Source of the DNA: Sphingorhabdus profundilacus
GTDB lineage: Bacteria > Pseudomonadota > Alphaproteobacteria > Sphingomonadales > Sphingomonadaceae
Direction of reading: 5' to 3'
Length of the DNA stretch: 64,000 bases
Assembly: GCF_009769755.1 (NCBI RefSeq)
Contig: NZ_SDWJ01000002.1
Location: 806,001-870,000 of the forward strand
The translations under genes were made by a program, and so were the position numbers. Below the pieces are notes generated by a model. It was not told the DNA's origin. It worked only from the letters and a program-made list of their open reading frames with translations, and searched no databases. This document shows, in pieces, positions 18,403 through 26,857 of the stretch; within the stretch, counting starts at the first letter, position 1, and the number at the start of each line of letters is the position of its first letter.

Positions 18403-19428
18403 CTATTTCTTCGTGGTTCTTGGAAGACCTTTTTGCGCGGTTTTAATTTCTGAAATGACCTTGTCAGCCGCTTCATGACGCAACGCCTTAACTTTTGCCT
18501 TAAACTTATCATATTCGCGCTCGGCATGTTTTTTAGCATCCTTCATGGATACGCGACCGCCGGAACGCAACACCGACCGACCTAAATCCTTCAGCTGCTT
18601 GTCAAGTAAATTGCCAGCTTCAACCATTGTCTTCAAGCGCCCGATATCCAGCTGGTCTTCAAATATGTCGAGCAGGATCGTGGTAAGGCGATTAAGTTCC
18701 TTGATCTCTCGCTCGGCCAGATAGTTCTTCGACGTAGTCACATCCGCTTTTCGGATGTTGTCATTCGGCCATGTTTGAAGTCCCATATTTGGCGCGTTGG
18801 AATCAGCCCTATTGTTAAGCACTTCAGCGGGGGTATTTGACGCAACCGCATAAATTAGCTTGGCTTGCGTGTTTTTATAGAATTCGTGCCACTCGTCTGA
18901 AGTGCCATCATAATCTTGGCACATTGCACAGATCGAACGTAGTTCGCGATATACATTGGCTTCGTCCGACCTGATGTCCCTAATGATATCGCGGAGTTCC
19001 GTGACGCGGTCACGATAATCGGGACTCTTAAGCCGAGTTGCATCGACTACAAAACCCTTCGTGGCGAATTGGACCAGTTTGTTTGTGGCCCATCTGCGGA
19101 ACATTGTGGCTTGCTTTGAGGAGACACGATAGCCAACAGAGATCACCATATCTAAGCTGTAGAGCGTGATCGGTTTGGTTGATGAAGCAATTTGCGTTTT
19201 ATGCAAATTGCTCTCGTCGAGTTCGCCCTCTTCGAGAATGCTGCCTATGTGTCGAGATATTGTCGAAACGTCCCGACCATACAGATCGGCGATTTGAGCC
19301 TGTGTCATCCAGAGTTCGTCACCCTGATAGTAAATTTCTACCTTGGGTCCGGTATCCGTCCCATAAAAAAGAAATCGGTCACCCGTCGCTTGATCCTCTT
19401 GCAGATGCACAGGTTCCAGATCTGACAT
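18403..19428 (-). CDS. RhuM family protein
   Basis: 341 residues from the ATG at 19428 (ATG 19434 or an upstream GTG at 19476 are alternatives). Similar in kind to RhuM of Salmonella pathogenicity island 3, with the family features VEIYYQGDELWMTQAQIADL, GRDVSTISRHI, TLYSLDMVISVGYRVSS and FRRWAT. The N-terminal half looks like a winged/helix-turn-helix (~35-65). The C-terminal half is helical and Lys-rich, ending KGLPRTTKK. The family is widespread in mobile islands and its biochemical role is not established; an antiphage or regulatory role is speculation. It is the sole cargo of the island and is preceded by a palindromic operator. Confidence 0.85.
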   Translation of the reverse strand: MSDLEPVHLQEDQATGDRFLFYGTDTGPKVEIYYQGDELWMTQAQIADLYGRDVSTISRHIGSILEEGELDESNLHKTQIASSTKPITLYSLDMVISVGYRVSSKQATMFRRWATNKLVQFATKGFVVDATRLKSPDYRDRVTELRDIIRDIRSDEANVYRELRSICAMCQDYDGTSDEWHEFYKNTQAKLIYAVASNTPAEVLNNRADSNAPNMGLQTWPNDNIRKADVTTSKNYLAEREIKELNRLTTILLDIFEDQLDIGRLKTMVEAGNLLDKQLKDLGRSVLRSGGRVSMKDAKKHAEREYDKFKAKVKALRHEAADKVISEIKTAQKGLPRTTKK

Positions 19429-19468
19429 TAACATTGCCCCAATAGACGATTCGAACATAAAGGGAACA

Positions 19469-19503
19469 AATAGCACTTGGCGGTGCTATTGCCAATAGCA
19501 CCG
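19469..19503. promoter_or_regulatory. Palindrome and half-site upstream of rhuM-like gene
   Basis: CGGTGCTATTG (19481-19491) and CAATAGCACCG (19493-19503) form a perfect 11-bp inverted repeat about one base. A third half-site, AATAGCAC, lies at 19469-19476. Three copies of the same half-site immediately before the gene look like an autoregulatory operator; it could alternatively form a hairpin ending tRNA-Gly transcription. Confidence 0.5.
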
Positions 19504-19549
19504 TGTTTCACGGTCGATGCGCCGTCAAGCATCACTTGCGTGTTAACAT

Positions 19550-19624
19550 TGGAGCGGGCGAAGGGATTCGAACCCTCGACCCCAACCTTGGCAAGGTTGT
19601 GCTCTACCCCTGAGCTACGCCCGC
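19550..19624 (-). tRNA. tRNA-Gly(GCC)
   Basis: 75 nt on the minus strand including an encoded CCA. The acceptor stem GCGGGCG/CGCCCGC pairs perfectly with discriminator T. The D-arm is GCTC-AGGGGTAGA-GCAC, the anticodon arm ACCTT-GCC-AAGGT reads GGC codons, and the T-arm holds GGTTCGAATCC. Its 3' 22 nt serve as the integration site of the neighbouring RhuM island, and the tRNA itself remains intact. Confidence 0.97.
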
Positions 19625-19829
19625 TCTGGCGGTCGGTACAAGTGATTGACCTCATGGCCATCGCTGATTCCCCGACAGGTGAGGCGCGCCGTTAGCATGG
19701 GGGTTTTGGTCCCGCAACCCCCAATTACATGCTTTTTATGCAAAGGAGTGATTGCCTATCTTGTATATGGCATGGCTTTGCGCACATAGGGCATAGTCGA
19801 ATCTGCTGCAGAAAGCATGGAGAATAGCA

Positions 19830-20747
19830 TTGGCAACGATGGGCCTGACCACCGAAGAGCAAAAAGCAGTCGAGCAATTCCGCGAACAGGTGGTGACACC
19901 TTCGATGGACAAGCTGGTCATATTGGACTTCTGGGCGGAATGGTGCGGACCGTGCAAGCAATTGACGCCCGTGCTGGAAAAAGTCGCTGCCGATTATGCC
20001 GACCGTGGCGTCGTACTGGCCAAGGTGAATGTCGATGAAAATAAATTCATCGCCGCGCAATTCCAGGTCCGGTCAATCCCCACCGTTTACGCCATTTTTC
20101 AGGGCCAGCCTGTGGCCGATCTGACCCCGGCTCGTACAGAACCGCAATTAACCCAGATGCTGGACCAGATTTTGGAAAAGCTGCCGGTCACGCGGGGTGA
20201 CACGACGCCCGACCCTGCCGCGCAAATCGCGCCATTGCTCGACGCGGGCGAAGAGTTGCTGGATCATGGTGGCGAAGAGCAGGCTTATGGTTTGTTTATC
20301 GATGCCCTCGGTATCGCGCCAGAGCATCCGGCTGCTTTATCGGGCCTGATTCGCGCACTGGCTGCAATGGGCCGTGCAGAAGAGGCGCAGGCCATATTTG
20401 ACAGCCTGACCGACGAACAGAAAAGCGATGCCGCTCTGGTGCGGGCAAATTCAGTTTTGAGTATCGCAGCAGCCGCCGTGGCGCCCGATGAGCTGGAGGC
20501 ATTGAAAACAGCCGTCGCCACGCAGCCCGACGATCATGCCAAGCGGATCGAACTCGCCAACGCGTTAATGGCGGCAGGATTTCGCGACGAAGCCGCTGAC
20601 GAGTTGCTACACAGCATCGCCGCCGACCGCACATGGAATGACGGTGCTGCCAAGGCGCGACTGCTGGAAATTTTTGCGATGATCGGTCTGGAAGACCCTT
20701 GGGTTTCCGCCACACGTCGCAAATTATCGGCCATTTTGTTCGGATGA
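19830..20747 (+). CDS. Thioredoxin/TPR co-chaperone (CnoX/YbbN-like)
   Basis: 305 residues: an N-terminal thioredoxin fold with the redox motif WCGPC (38-42) and the cis-Pro region SIPTVYAIFQG, then a C-terminal TPR-like half from about residue 130, the architecture of CnoX/YbbN. These proteins protect proteins from oxidation and hand them to GroEL/DnaK. E. coli CnoX has SQHC in place of WCGPC, whereas alphaproteobacterial versions keep a redox-active pair. The TTG at 19830 is chosen because GGAG lies 7 nt upstream; the ATG at 19839 is too far from it. The stop overlaps the next gene's ATG. Confidence 0.85.
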   Translation: MATMGLTTEEQKAVEQFREQVVTPSMDKLVILDFWAEWCGPCKQLTPVLEKVAADYADRGVVLAKVNVDENKFIAAQFQVRSIPTVYAIFQGQPVADLTPARTEPQLTQMLDQILEKLPVTRGDTTPDPAAQIAPLLDAGEELLDHGGEEQAYGLFIDALGIAPEHPAALSGLIRALAAMGRAEEAQAIFDSLTDEQKSDAALVRANSVLSIAAAAVAPDELEALKTAVATQPDDHAKRIELANALMAAGFRDEAADELLHSIAADRTWNDGAAKARLLEIFAMIGLEDPWVSATRRKLSAILFG

Positions 20748-21361
20748 CCGTCCGTCGCATCTCAATCTTTCCATTGACCGGGGCGATCTTGTTTCCCGGC
20801 ATGCAACTGCCTTTGCATATATTCGAGCCGCGCTACCGCGATCTGGTCGGTGATTCGCTGGCGCGTGACCGGATGGTCGGGATGGTCCAGCCCAAAGGAC
20901 AAGGCAACAGCCCCGCCCTATTCCAAGTCGGCTGTTTAGGCCGGATCGGCGATGTCGAGGCGATGGAAGACGGCCGCTACAACATCATATTGGAAGGGCT
21001 TCAGCGTTTTTCGATCCGCAAGGAGCTCGATGTCACAACCAGTTTTCGTCAGGTTGAAGCAGATCTTTGGGAAGAGGATGAAGCGTCAGATGCGCTGTCC
21101 ATTGCCGAGCGGGCGTCCCTCGAAATAGAGTCACGCCGTTTTGCCGATATTCAGGGCTATGCCGTCGATTGGGCGGCCGTAGGCCAGTTGGACGATTATT
21201 CCCTGGTCAACGCCATCGCACAAATCGCGCCTTTTGACTTTGCCGCAAAACAGGCCTTGCTGGAGGCACGGGGTCTGTCAATGCGCGCCGATTTGATCGT
21301 GCAGTTGATGCAGTTTTTCGGGCGGCATGATGGATCGGACGATCGGGTTACTTTGCAGTAA
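20744..21361 (+). CDS. LON peptidase substrate-binding domain protein
   Basis: 205 residues made entirely of the Lon N-terminal (LON substrate-binding) domain without ATPase or protease parts: ISIFPLTGAILFPGMQLPLHIFEPRYRDLV at the start (residues 5-34), then the beta-rich lobe and a helical C-terminus. Stand-alone versions are common in proteobacteria and their function is not settled. The ATG at 20744 overlaps the cnoX-like stop (ATGA), so the two genes are translationally coupled and probably act together in protein quality control (inference). Confidence 0.88.
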   Translation: MTVRRISIFPLTGAILFPGMQLPLHIFEPRYRDLVGDSLARDRMVGMVQPKGQGNSPALFQVGCLGRIGDVEAMEDGRYNIILEGLQRFSIRKELDVTTSFRQVEADLWEEDEASDALSIAERASLEIESRRFADIQGYAVDWAAVGQLDDYSLVNAIAQIAPFDFAAKQALLEARGLSMRADLIVQLMQFFGRHDGSDDRVTLQ

Positions 21362-21378
21362 CGGACGGATAAGCGCGG

Positions 21379-21999
21379 CTACAAAAAGCTTTCGCGCAAA
21401 CCGTCGATCACAAATTGTGCTGCTAATGCAGCCAACAAAACACCGAGCAACCGGGTAATTACCGCCTCTGTCTGCGCGCCCAAAACCCGCATCAATGGCC
21501 CGGCGGCCAGCAATGCCAGCAAGGTCAGCGCGAGTACCGCGAACAATGCAGACAAGATGATTCCGGCCCTGTCGAGCCCTTCATTTTGCGACATTAAAAG
21601 CATGACCGACGCAATCGACCCTGGCCCTGCAATCATCGGCATGGCCATCGGAAAGACCGAAACATCCTCGATTTCCGGTGTGTCGATGATTTTTTGCGCC
21701 CGTTCTTCGCGGCGTTCGGTACGTTTTTCAAACACCATGTCGATGGCGATCAGGAACAGCATGATGCCGCCTGCGATCCGGAAGCTGTTCAGTTCGATAT
21801 GCAGCGCCGCCAGCAATTCTTCGCCAAATAATGCGAACACGAGCAATATCAATGACGCCACAAATATCGCGCGAAACGCCATGTTGCGACGCTGGGCCGT
21901 GCTGGCCCCCTTGGTCAGACTTGCGTATATCGGCGCGCAACCTGGCGGGTCGATAACGACAAAAAAGGTGATGAATGCCGAAAGGAAAAGATCGATCAT
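21379..21999 (-). CDS. MarC family integral membrane protein
   Basis: 206 residues with six hydrophobic segments in the MarC/NAAT fold. FFVVIDPPGCAPIYASLT near the N-terminus and FPMAMPMIAGPGSIASVMLL in the middle are the two family repeats. The transport substrate is not known; the original multiple-antibiotic-resistance link of MarC has been withdrawn. The ATG at 21999 overlaps the preceding lipoprotein gene's stop (ATGA), so a longer in-frame start is rejected. It converges on the Lon-domain gene with 17 bp between stops. Confidence 0.88.
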   Translation of the reverse strand: MIDLFLSAFITFFVVIDPPGCAPIYASLTKGASTAQRRNMAFRAIFVASLILLVFALFGEELLAALHIELNSFRIAGGIMLFLIAIDMVFEKRTERREERAQKIIDTPEIEDVSVFPMAMPMIAGPGSIASVMLLMSQNEGLDRAGIILSALFAVLALTLLALLAAGPLMRVLGAQTEAVITRLLGVLLAALAAQFVIDGLRESFL

Positions 22000-22682
22000 G
22001 TGGGCGCTGCAACCTGATCCGATATAACGGTTTCCAAAGCCTGCCCGTTCCAAAGCTTCACCTCGACCGAGCGGCTGCCATCGGGCTGGACTACCCATGT
22101 ATAGTTGAGTGACTGGTCGCGCGAATAGCCGCTTTTCATCTGCGCGCCTTCGGCCGGGGCGGTGAGCAAGGCAGGCGCTCTGCCTTTGCAACTTGCTACC
22201 TTGGTTTCGATCATTTCCTTGGGCGCTCGGGCTGTCGCAAGTGCATCGCCATGGTCAACCACCCATTTCCATTCACCATCGCCGCGCTCATTCTTTTGAA
22301 TGAACTGCCATATTGTTGTGAAATAACCGAATGTGCCATTGGCCCGTTGCCATGCGCCGGTTGTCGCGCCGGTTTTGCCATCGCACGACATGAACGCCTT
22401 ATGCGCTTGCCATTTGACCGCAGCAGGCGGGTCAGCACGACCTTTGAGCCAGGCCTGCGCCAGATTTGGCTGCGGGTCGAACATTATGGCATCCTTCGCC
22501 GCCGTTTCGCGAAAGGCCGTCCACTGGCCCTTTTCTTGCGCCAGACGGGCAAAGGCTATTTCGGCAGAGATGATGGCGCTCGGATTGGCGATACGCGGTT
22601 CGAACCCCGAAGGCGCCTGTGGTCCGCCGGCACAGGCTGAAACGGTCAACATGACGCCGCCCAATAGACCTAGCCGTTTCAT
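21996..22682 (-). CDS. Putative lipoprotein of unknown function
   Basis: 228 residues from the ATG at 22682, which starts a lipoprotein signal peptide with lipobox VSAC (Cys at ~17). The mature part (IISAEIAFARLAQEKGQWTAF, then DAIMFDP, WQFIQKN, GEWKWVVDHGDAL) looks like an NTF2/SnoaL-like cup domain of the DUF4440 kind, followed by a beta-rich tail. I do not recognise a specific function. It lies 4 bp after folD and overlaps marC, so it is in the folD operon. Confidence 0.75.
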   Translation of the reverse strand: MKRLGLLGGVMLTVSACAGGPQAPSGFEPRIANPSAIISAEIAFARLAQEKGQWTAFRETAAKDAIMFDPQPNLAQAWLKGRADPPAAVKWQAHKAFMSCDGKTGATTGAWQRANGTFGYFTTIWQFIQKNERGDGEWKWVVDHGDALATARAPKEMIETKVASCKGRAPALLTAPAEGAQMKSGYSRDQSLNYTWVVQPDGSRSVEVKLWNGQALETVISDQVAAPT

Positions 22683-22686
22683 TGCG

Positions 22687-23583
22687 CTAAAATCCTTCGG
22701 GGTGGGCAAGGCCCGCACGGCGGTGCGCCGCGACAAGCGTGTTGCGTAACAAACAGGCGATCGTCATGGGGCCAACCCCTCCTGGTACCGGTGTGATTGC
22801 GGCAGAATGCGCCACTGCTTCGGCAAAGGCAACATCGCCGACCAAACGGCCCTTGGTTTCACCGGGCGCTGGTGCCAGCCGGTTGATGCCGACATCAATG
22901 ACGACCGCGCCCTGCTTGATCCAGTCGCCCCTGACCATTTCCGCACGGCCCACCGCCGCGACAATGATATCGGCGCGGCGGACCACCTCGGCCAGATCTT
23001 GCGTCCGGCTGTGCGCGATCGTGACCGTGCAATTTTCGGCCAGCAAAAGCTGCGCCATTGGCTTACCGACAATGTTCGAACGGCCAATCACCACCGCATT
23101 TTTGCCAGACAAATCGCCGATCCGATCCTTGAGCAGCATCAGGCAGCCCAGCGGTGTACAAGGAACAAAGGCATCTTCGCCCACGGCAAGCCGTCCGGCG
23201 TTGACCACGTGGAAACCGTCCACATCCTTAGCTGGATCCAATGCAGCAATAACCGCCTTATCATCCATATGCGGGGGCAACGGCAATTGAACGAGGATGC
23301 CGTCGACATGGTCATCGGCGTTCAACCGTTCAACAAGCGATATGAGGTCCGCCTGTGCCGTATCTTCGGGCAGGCGATATTCGAAACTATCCATTCCGGC
23401 TTCGACTGTCGCTTTTTTCTTGGACCCGACATAGACTTGACTGGCGGGATCATCGCCCACCAGAACGACGGCAAGCCCGGGCTTGCGCCCACTTTGCGCG
23501 ATAAATTCCGGCACGGATGCAGCGATGCGTCCACGCAAGGCGGCGGCAAATGACTTGCCGTCAATGATCGCGGCGCTGCTCAT
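22687..23583 (-). CDS. folD: Methylenetetrahydrofolate dehydrogenase/cyclohydrolase
   Basis: Bifunctional FolD, interconverting 5,10-methylene-, methenyl- and 10-formyl-THF using NADP. The 298 residues are a full-length family member. Active-site motif YVGSKKKA (Tyr51 and Lys55/56), QLPLPPH (~99-105), the Rossmann GRSNIVGKP and the C-terminal PGGVGPMT signature are all present. The start overlaps the YggT gene's stop. Start ATG at 23583. Confidence 0.97.
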   Translation of the reverse strand: MSSAAIIDGKSFAAALRGRIAASVPEFIAQSGRKPGLAVVLVGDDPASQVYVGSKKKATVEAGMDSFEYRLPEDTAQADLISLVERLNADDHVDGILVQLPLPPHMDDKAVIAALDPAKDVDGFHVVNAGRLAVGEDAFVPCTPLGCLMLLKDRIGDLSGKNAVVIGRSNIVGKPMAQLLLAENCTVTIAHSRTQDLAEVVRRADIIVAAVGRAEMVRGDWIKQGAVVIDVGINRLAPAPGETKGRLVGDVAFAEAVAHSAAITPVPGGVGPMTIACLLRNTLVAAHRRAGLAHPEGF

Positions 23584-23882
23584 ATGCCTGCCGAAGCAAT
23601 GTCATTGGCAAGTCCCATCAACAGCATTTGCAGAATACGAAGGCCGATCAGCAACACCATCGGCGAAAAATCGATCATGCCCGTATCCGGCATTATCTTG
23701 CGGATCGGCTTGAGAAACGGGTCCAAGATCATATTGAGCGCATGCCAGATGGAGGACACGAAATTGTTCGACAGGCTGACCACATTGAAGGCGATCAACA
23801 GGCTGAGGATGAATTGCACAATGACCACGGTCGACAAGATCGTCATCAAATAACCAATGATCGAAATAAGCGCGAGAAGCAT
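23580..23882 (-). CDS. YggT family membrane protein
   Basis: 100-residue integral membrane protein with two hydrophobic helices in the YggT repeat layout; the segment [23 protein letters not shown] is the family signature (LxPFLxPIRRxxP). In other bacteria YggT proteins are linked to cell envelope, osmotic response or Z-ring positioning, but no precise activity is known. Overlaps folD by ATGA and forms an operon with it. Confidence 0.9.
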   Translation of the reverse strand: MLLALISIIGYLMTILSTVVIVQFILSLLIAFNVVSLSNNFVSSIWHALNMILDPFLKPIRKIMPDTGMIDFSPMVLLIGLRILQMLLMGLANDIASAGI

Positions 23883-23952
23883 GGGTTTCTCCGATAGGGG
23901 GCAGTTAAGTGCGATTAGCTGAGGCGGCGCGCTGTATCAACACCCTAAAACA

Positions 23953-24843
23953 CTATTTATGGATAAGCGTGCCTGCGCCCTTGTCGGTGAACATTTCGAT
24001 CAGCATCGCATGGCTGGCACGGCCGTCCAAAATAACGGCGGCGTCTACCCCTGCTTCCACCGCATTCACGCAAGTTTCGATCTTGGGGATCATGCCGCCG
24101 CTGATCGTACCATCGGTCTGCAGTGCGACAATGGCTTCGGGGTCGAGATCGGTTAGCAAATCCCCTGCTTTGTCGAGAACGCCTGCCACATCGGTCAGCA
24201 AAAACAAACGCGACGCACCGAGCGCACTTGCCACCGCGCCCGCCATGGTATCTGCATTGATATTATAGGTGTGGCCATCTTCGCCTACGCCGATCGGGGC
24301 GATGACGGGGATCATTCCGGCACCGCTGATTGTATCGATAACGCTGCGATCAACCTTTTGCGGTTCGCCGACAAAACCCAGATCGATATTACGTTCGATA
24401 TTACTGTCCGGGTCCTTCTGGGTCCGTTGCACCTTGGTCGCTGTCACAAAGCCGCCATCCTTGCCCGAAATACCCAGCGCCCGGCCACCAGCGGCGTTGA
24501 TCCAGCCGACCAATTCTTTGTTGATCGCCCCTGACAACACCATTTCGGCGACCTTGGCTGTTTCGGCATCAGTAACGCGCAGTCCATCGACAAATTCGCT
24601 TTCGACGCCAAGCTTTTTGAGCATCGCGCCGATTTGGGGGCCGCCGCCATGCACGACAACCGGATTGATGCCGACAGCCTTCAGCAACACAATATCCGCC
24701 GCAAAGTCCCGCGCCAAAGCCGCATCACCCATCGCATGGCCGCCATATTTCACGACAAAGGTCTTACCCGCATAGCGCTGCAAATAGGGAAGGGCCTCGG
24801 TAAGCGTTTCCGCCTTGGCAAGGTTGATCGGGTCGATGCCCAT
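23953..24843 (-). CDS. argB: Acetylglutamate kinase
   Basis: Second step of arginine biosynthesis, phosphorylating N-acetylglutamate. The 296 residues are a normal length. Family motifs are KYGGHAMG (~34-41), [10 protein letters not shown] (~63-72), GLRVTD and the C-terminal [13 protein letters not shown]. An arginine-sensitive type is plausible from the N-terminal helix ([20 protein letters not shown]). It follows the queuosine-transporter-like gene by 2 bp on the same strand, so the two are cotranscribed despite unrelated roles. Confidence 0.97.
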   Translation of the reverse strand: MGIDPINLAKAETLTEALPYLQRYAGKTFVVKYGGHAMGDAALARDFAADIVLLKAVGINPVVVHGGGPQIGAMLKKLGVESEFVDGLRVTDAETAKVAEMVLSGAINKELVGWINAAGGRALGISGKDGGFVTATKVQRTQKDPDSNIERNIDLGFVGEPQKVDRSVIDTISGAGMIPVIAPIGVGEDGHTYNINADTMAGAVASALGASRLFLLTDVAGVLDKAGDLLTDLDPEAIVALQTDGTISGGMIPKIETCVNAVEAGVDAAVILDGRASHAMLIEMFTDKGAGTLIHK

Positions 24844-24845
24844 CG

Positions 24846-25502
24846 TCAGGCCACTGCGTCCAGCTTGCGGCCGATACGCACAACCAGTGCGATGACCAAA
24901 GGAACCATCACGGCCGAAAGGACAATCTTGGCGATCATCTGACCCATCATCAGGTCGGCAATCGGGCGGACGCCATAGAAGGAGACAGTGATAAAGATCA
25001 GCGTATCGACAATCTGCGACAACGCCGCCGCAATGAATCCGCGTATCGCCAGAAACCGGCCCGATGTCCCTTTCAGCCGCGCAAACAGCCAGACATTCAG
25101 GGATACCGATACGCCATAGGCCAAAATACCTGCCGCCATCATCCGCCCGCTTTGGCCGACGATGATCGGAAATGCTTCCTTTGCGGGTTCGTACATGCCC
25201 GCATCGGTCGGCAGCTGCAGCACGAAATAGGACAGGCCAATCGCGATAAACAGCGGAACGAAACCGAAGCGAACCAACCTGTCGGCAATTTCGCGCCCGT
25301 GCAATTCGGCAATGGCGCTCGATACCGCAATCAGGGTCAGAAAAGGAAAAATCCCGGCTTCGACGGCCAAGGGTCCAATCGCCACTTGTTTCGCACCCAG
25401 AAAGCCGCCCAGAGGAACCATACCACCATAAAAAATGGCAAAAACAAAGAGCGAGCGCGGAATGACACCCAAAGAAGTGCCCGATTTGGTCTGTTCAGTC
25501 AT
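24846..25502 (-). CDS. VUT family transporter (YhhQ-like, queuosine precursor)
   Basis: 218 residues with about six membrane segments and the VUT/YhhQ signature ([29 protein letters not shown] start, then [16 protein letters not shown]). E. coli YhhQ imports the queuosine precursors preQ0/preQ1, so uptake of a 7-deazaguanine is the likely role. The ATG at 25502 is preferred over an in-frame GTG at 25508. No Shine-Dalgarno is visible; instead a structured leader ends 9 nt before the ATG. Confidence 0.85.
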   Translation of the reverse strand: MTEQTKSGTSLGVIPRSLFVFAIFYGGMVPLGGFLGAKQVAIGPLAVEAGIFPFLTLIAVSSAIAELHGREIADRLVRFGFVPLFIAIGLSYFVLQLPTDAGMYEPAKEAFPIIVGQSGRMMAAGILAYGVSVSLNVWLFARLKGTSGRFLAIRGFIAAALSQIVDTLIFITVSFYGVRPIADLMMGQMIAKIVLSAVMVPLVIALVVRIGRKLDAVA

Positions 25503-25511
25503 GGACACTGA

Positions 25512-25554
25512 CTAGCGTCTATTTTTATTGGCGCAAGACTGCGCTTGACGCTAG
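25512..25554 (-). promoter_or_regulatory. Structured leader upstream of VUT transporter gene
   Basis: In the minus-strand transcript an 8-bp stem CTAGCGTC/GACGCTAG encloses a hairpin GCGCA-GTCT-TGCGC and an A-rich linker CAATAAAAATA. The loop GTCT is also complementary to AGAC at the linker end, so a pseudoknot could be drawn. The compact hairpin plus A-rich tail recalls preQ1 riboswitches, but the sequence does not match the preQ1-I consensus I know. It shares a 85-bp divergent region with nupC. Confidence 0.3.
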
Positions 25555-25587
25555 GTGAAGTCTAAATAACTCAGGGTCGGGGATATT

Positions 25588-26850
25588 ATGCAGATTTTGA
25601 TGAGCCTTGCGGGCATGGTTGTAATCTTGGCCATCGCGGTTTTGCTATCGACAAACCGCCGTGCCATCAAATTTCGGGTGGTGGGCGCCGCCTTCGCCCT
25701 ACAAGCCAGTCTTGCCGCGCTTGTTCTCTATGTGCCCTGGGGCAAAACCGTCCTCGGATTCATGTCCAATGGCGTTTCCAATTTGCTCGGATATGCCGGC
25801 GAAGGCACGAAGTTCATCTTTGGTCCATTGGCTTCGCCCGATATTGGCGGGAATAGTTTTGCCATAGCTGCATTGCCGGTGATCATCTTCTTCGCGTCGC
25901 TGATTTCGATCCTCTATTATCTGGGCATCATGCAATATGTGATCCGCTGGATCGGTGGTGGTTTGCAAAAAATCACCGGCATTTCCAAAGTTGAAAGCCT
26001 GTGCGCGGCGGCCAATATTTTTGTTGGCCAGTCCGAATCGCCGTTGGTGATCCGCCCCTATCTGGCAGGATTAAAACCCGAACAGCTTTTCTGCGTGATG
26101 ACAGTTGGTATGGCAGGCGTCGCAGGCACGATCCTTGCGGCCTATGCATCGATGGGCATCCGCATCGACTATCTGCTCGCTGCCGCCTTCATGTCGGCGC
26201 CGGGCGGCATATTGATGGCCAAGCTGATGATGCCCGATGTCCCGCCTATGCCGGTCGGTGAAGGTGATCCGGCGCTCGCTAACCCGCACCCCGATGACGA
26301 GCCTGTCCTAGTCCACGACGACGAAGAAAAGCCAGCCAATATCATCATGGCCGCGACTCAAGGCGCGCAAACCGGCGTCAAGCTCGCCGTCGCCGTGGGT
26401 GCCATGGTGTTGGCCTTTGTCGCGCTTGTTGCTCTGGCAAACGGTATATTGGGTGGAATCGGCGGCTGGTTCGGCCAACCCGAACTGAGCTTCCAACAAA
26501 TTGTAGGCTATGTCTTTGCACCGCTTATGTTTCTTTTGGGTGTTCCATGGCACGAAGCCATCCAGGCAGGCGGACTTTTCGGGACTAAAATCGTTCTGAA
26601 CGAATTTGTTGCGTTCATCGAACTCGGTGCTGCCAACACGCTGTCGGCCTCCACCGTTGCCATCGTGACCTTCGCGCTATGCGGTTTTGCCAACATCCTC
26701 TCCGTCGCCATCCAGATCGCGATAACCGGCGGATTGGCGCCCAACCAACGACCGGTCATTGCAAAACTGGGCCTGAAAGCCCTGGCAGCAGGCTCCCTCT
26801 CCAACCTGATGAGCGCGGCACTGGCCGGGCTGTTCCTCAGTCTGGCATAA
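25588..26850 (+). CDS. nupC: Concentrative nucleoside transporter (CNT family)
   Basis: 420-residue inner-membrane H+ or Na+/nucleoside symporter. Three N-terminal helices are followed by the conserved core: GNSFAIAALPVIIFFASLISILYYLG region, GQSESPLVIRPYL (the substrate-binding signature), MTVGMAGVAGTILAAY, and KIVLNEFVAF (second substrate motif). An acidic cytoplasmic loop (HPDDEPVLVHDDEEKP, ~230-247) is typical of alphaproteobacterial members. GGGG precedes the ATG by a short distance. It converges on mutS with 7 bp between. Confidence 0.93.
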   Translation: MQILMSLAGMVVILAIAVLLSTNRRAIKFRVVGAAFALQASLAALVLYVPWGKTVLGFMSNGVSNLLGYAGEGTKFIFGPLASPDIGGNSFAIAALPVIIFFASLISILYYLGIMQYVIRWIGGGLQKITGISKVESLCAAANIFVGQSESPLVIRPYLAGLKPEQLFCVMTVGMAGVAGTILAAYASMGIRIDYLLAAAFMSAPGGILMAKLMMPDVPPMPVGEGDPALANPHPDDEPVLVHDDEEKPANIIMAATQGAQTGVKLAVAVGAMVLAFVALVALANGILGGIGGWFGQPELSFQQIVGYVFAPLMFLLGVPWHEAIQAGGLFGTKIVLNEFVAFIELGAANTLSASTVAIVTFALCGFANILSVAIQIAITGGLAPNQRPVIAKLGLKALAAGSLSNLMSAALAGLFLSLA

Positions 26851-26857
26851 TTCTAAA

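Larger units (their letters stand above)
18293..19571. mobile_element. Minimal tRNA-Gly-borne genomic island
   Basis: About 1.26 kb between two 22-bp direct repeats, the right one being the 3' part of tRNA-Gly. The only gene is the RhuM-family gene; no integrase or excisionase is present, so it is either a decayed island or a cassette mobilised in trans. By eye the insert is less GC-rich than the flanking desaturase and thioredoxin genes. Confidence 0.7.

Noticed and set aside
19699-19722. GGGGGTT/AACCCCC hairpin between tRNA-Gly and the thioredoxin gene
   Set aside because: It lies upstream of both genes and is followed by no T-run on the useful strand, so neither terminator nor operator can be supported.
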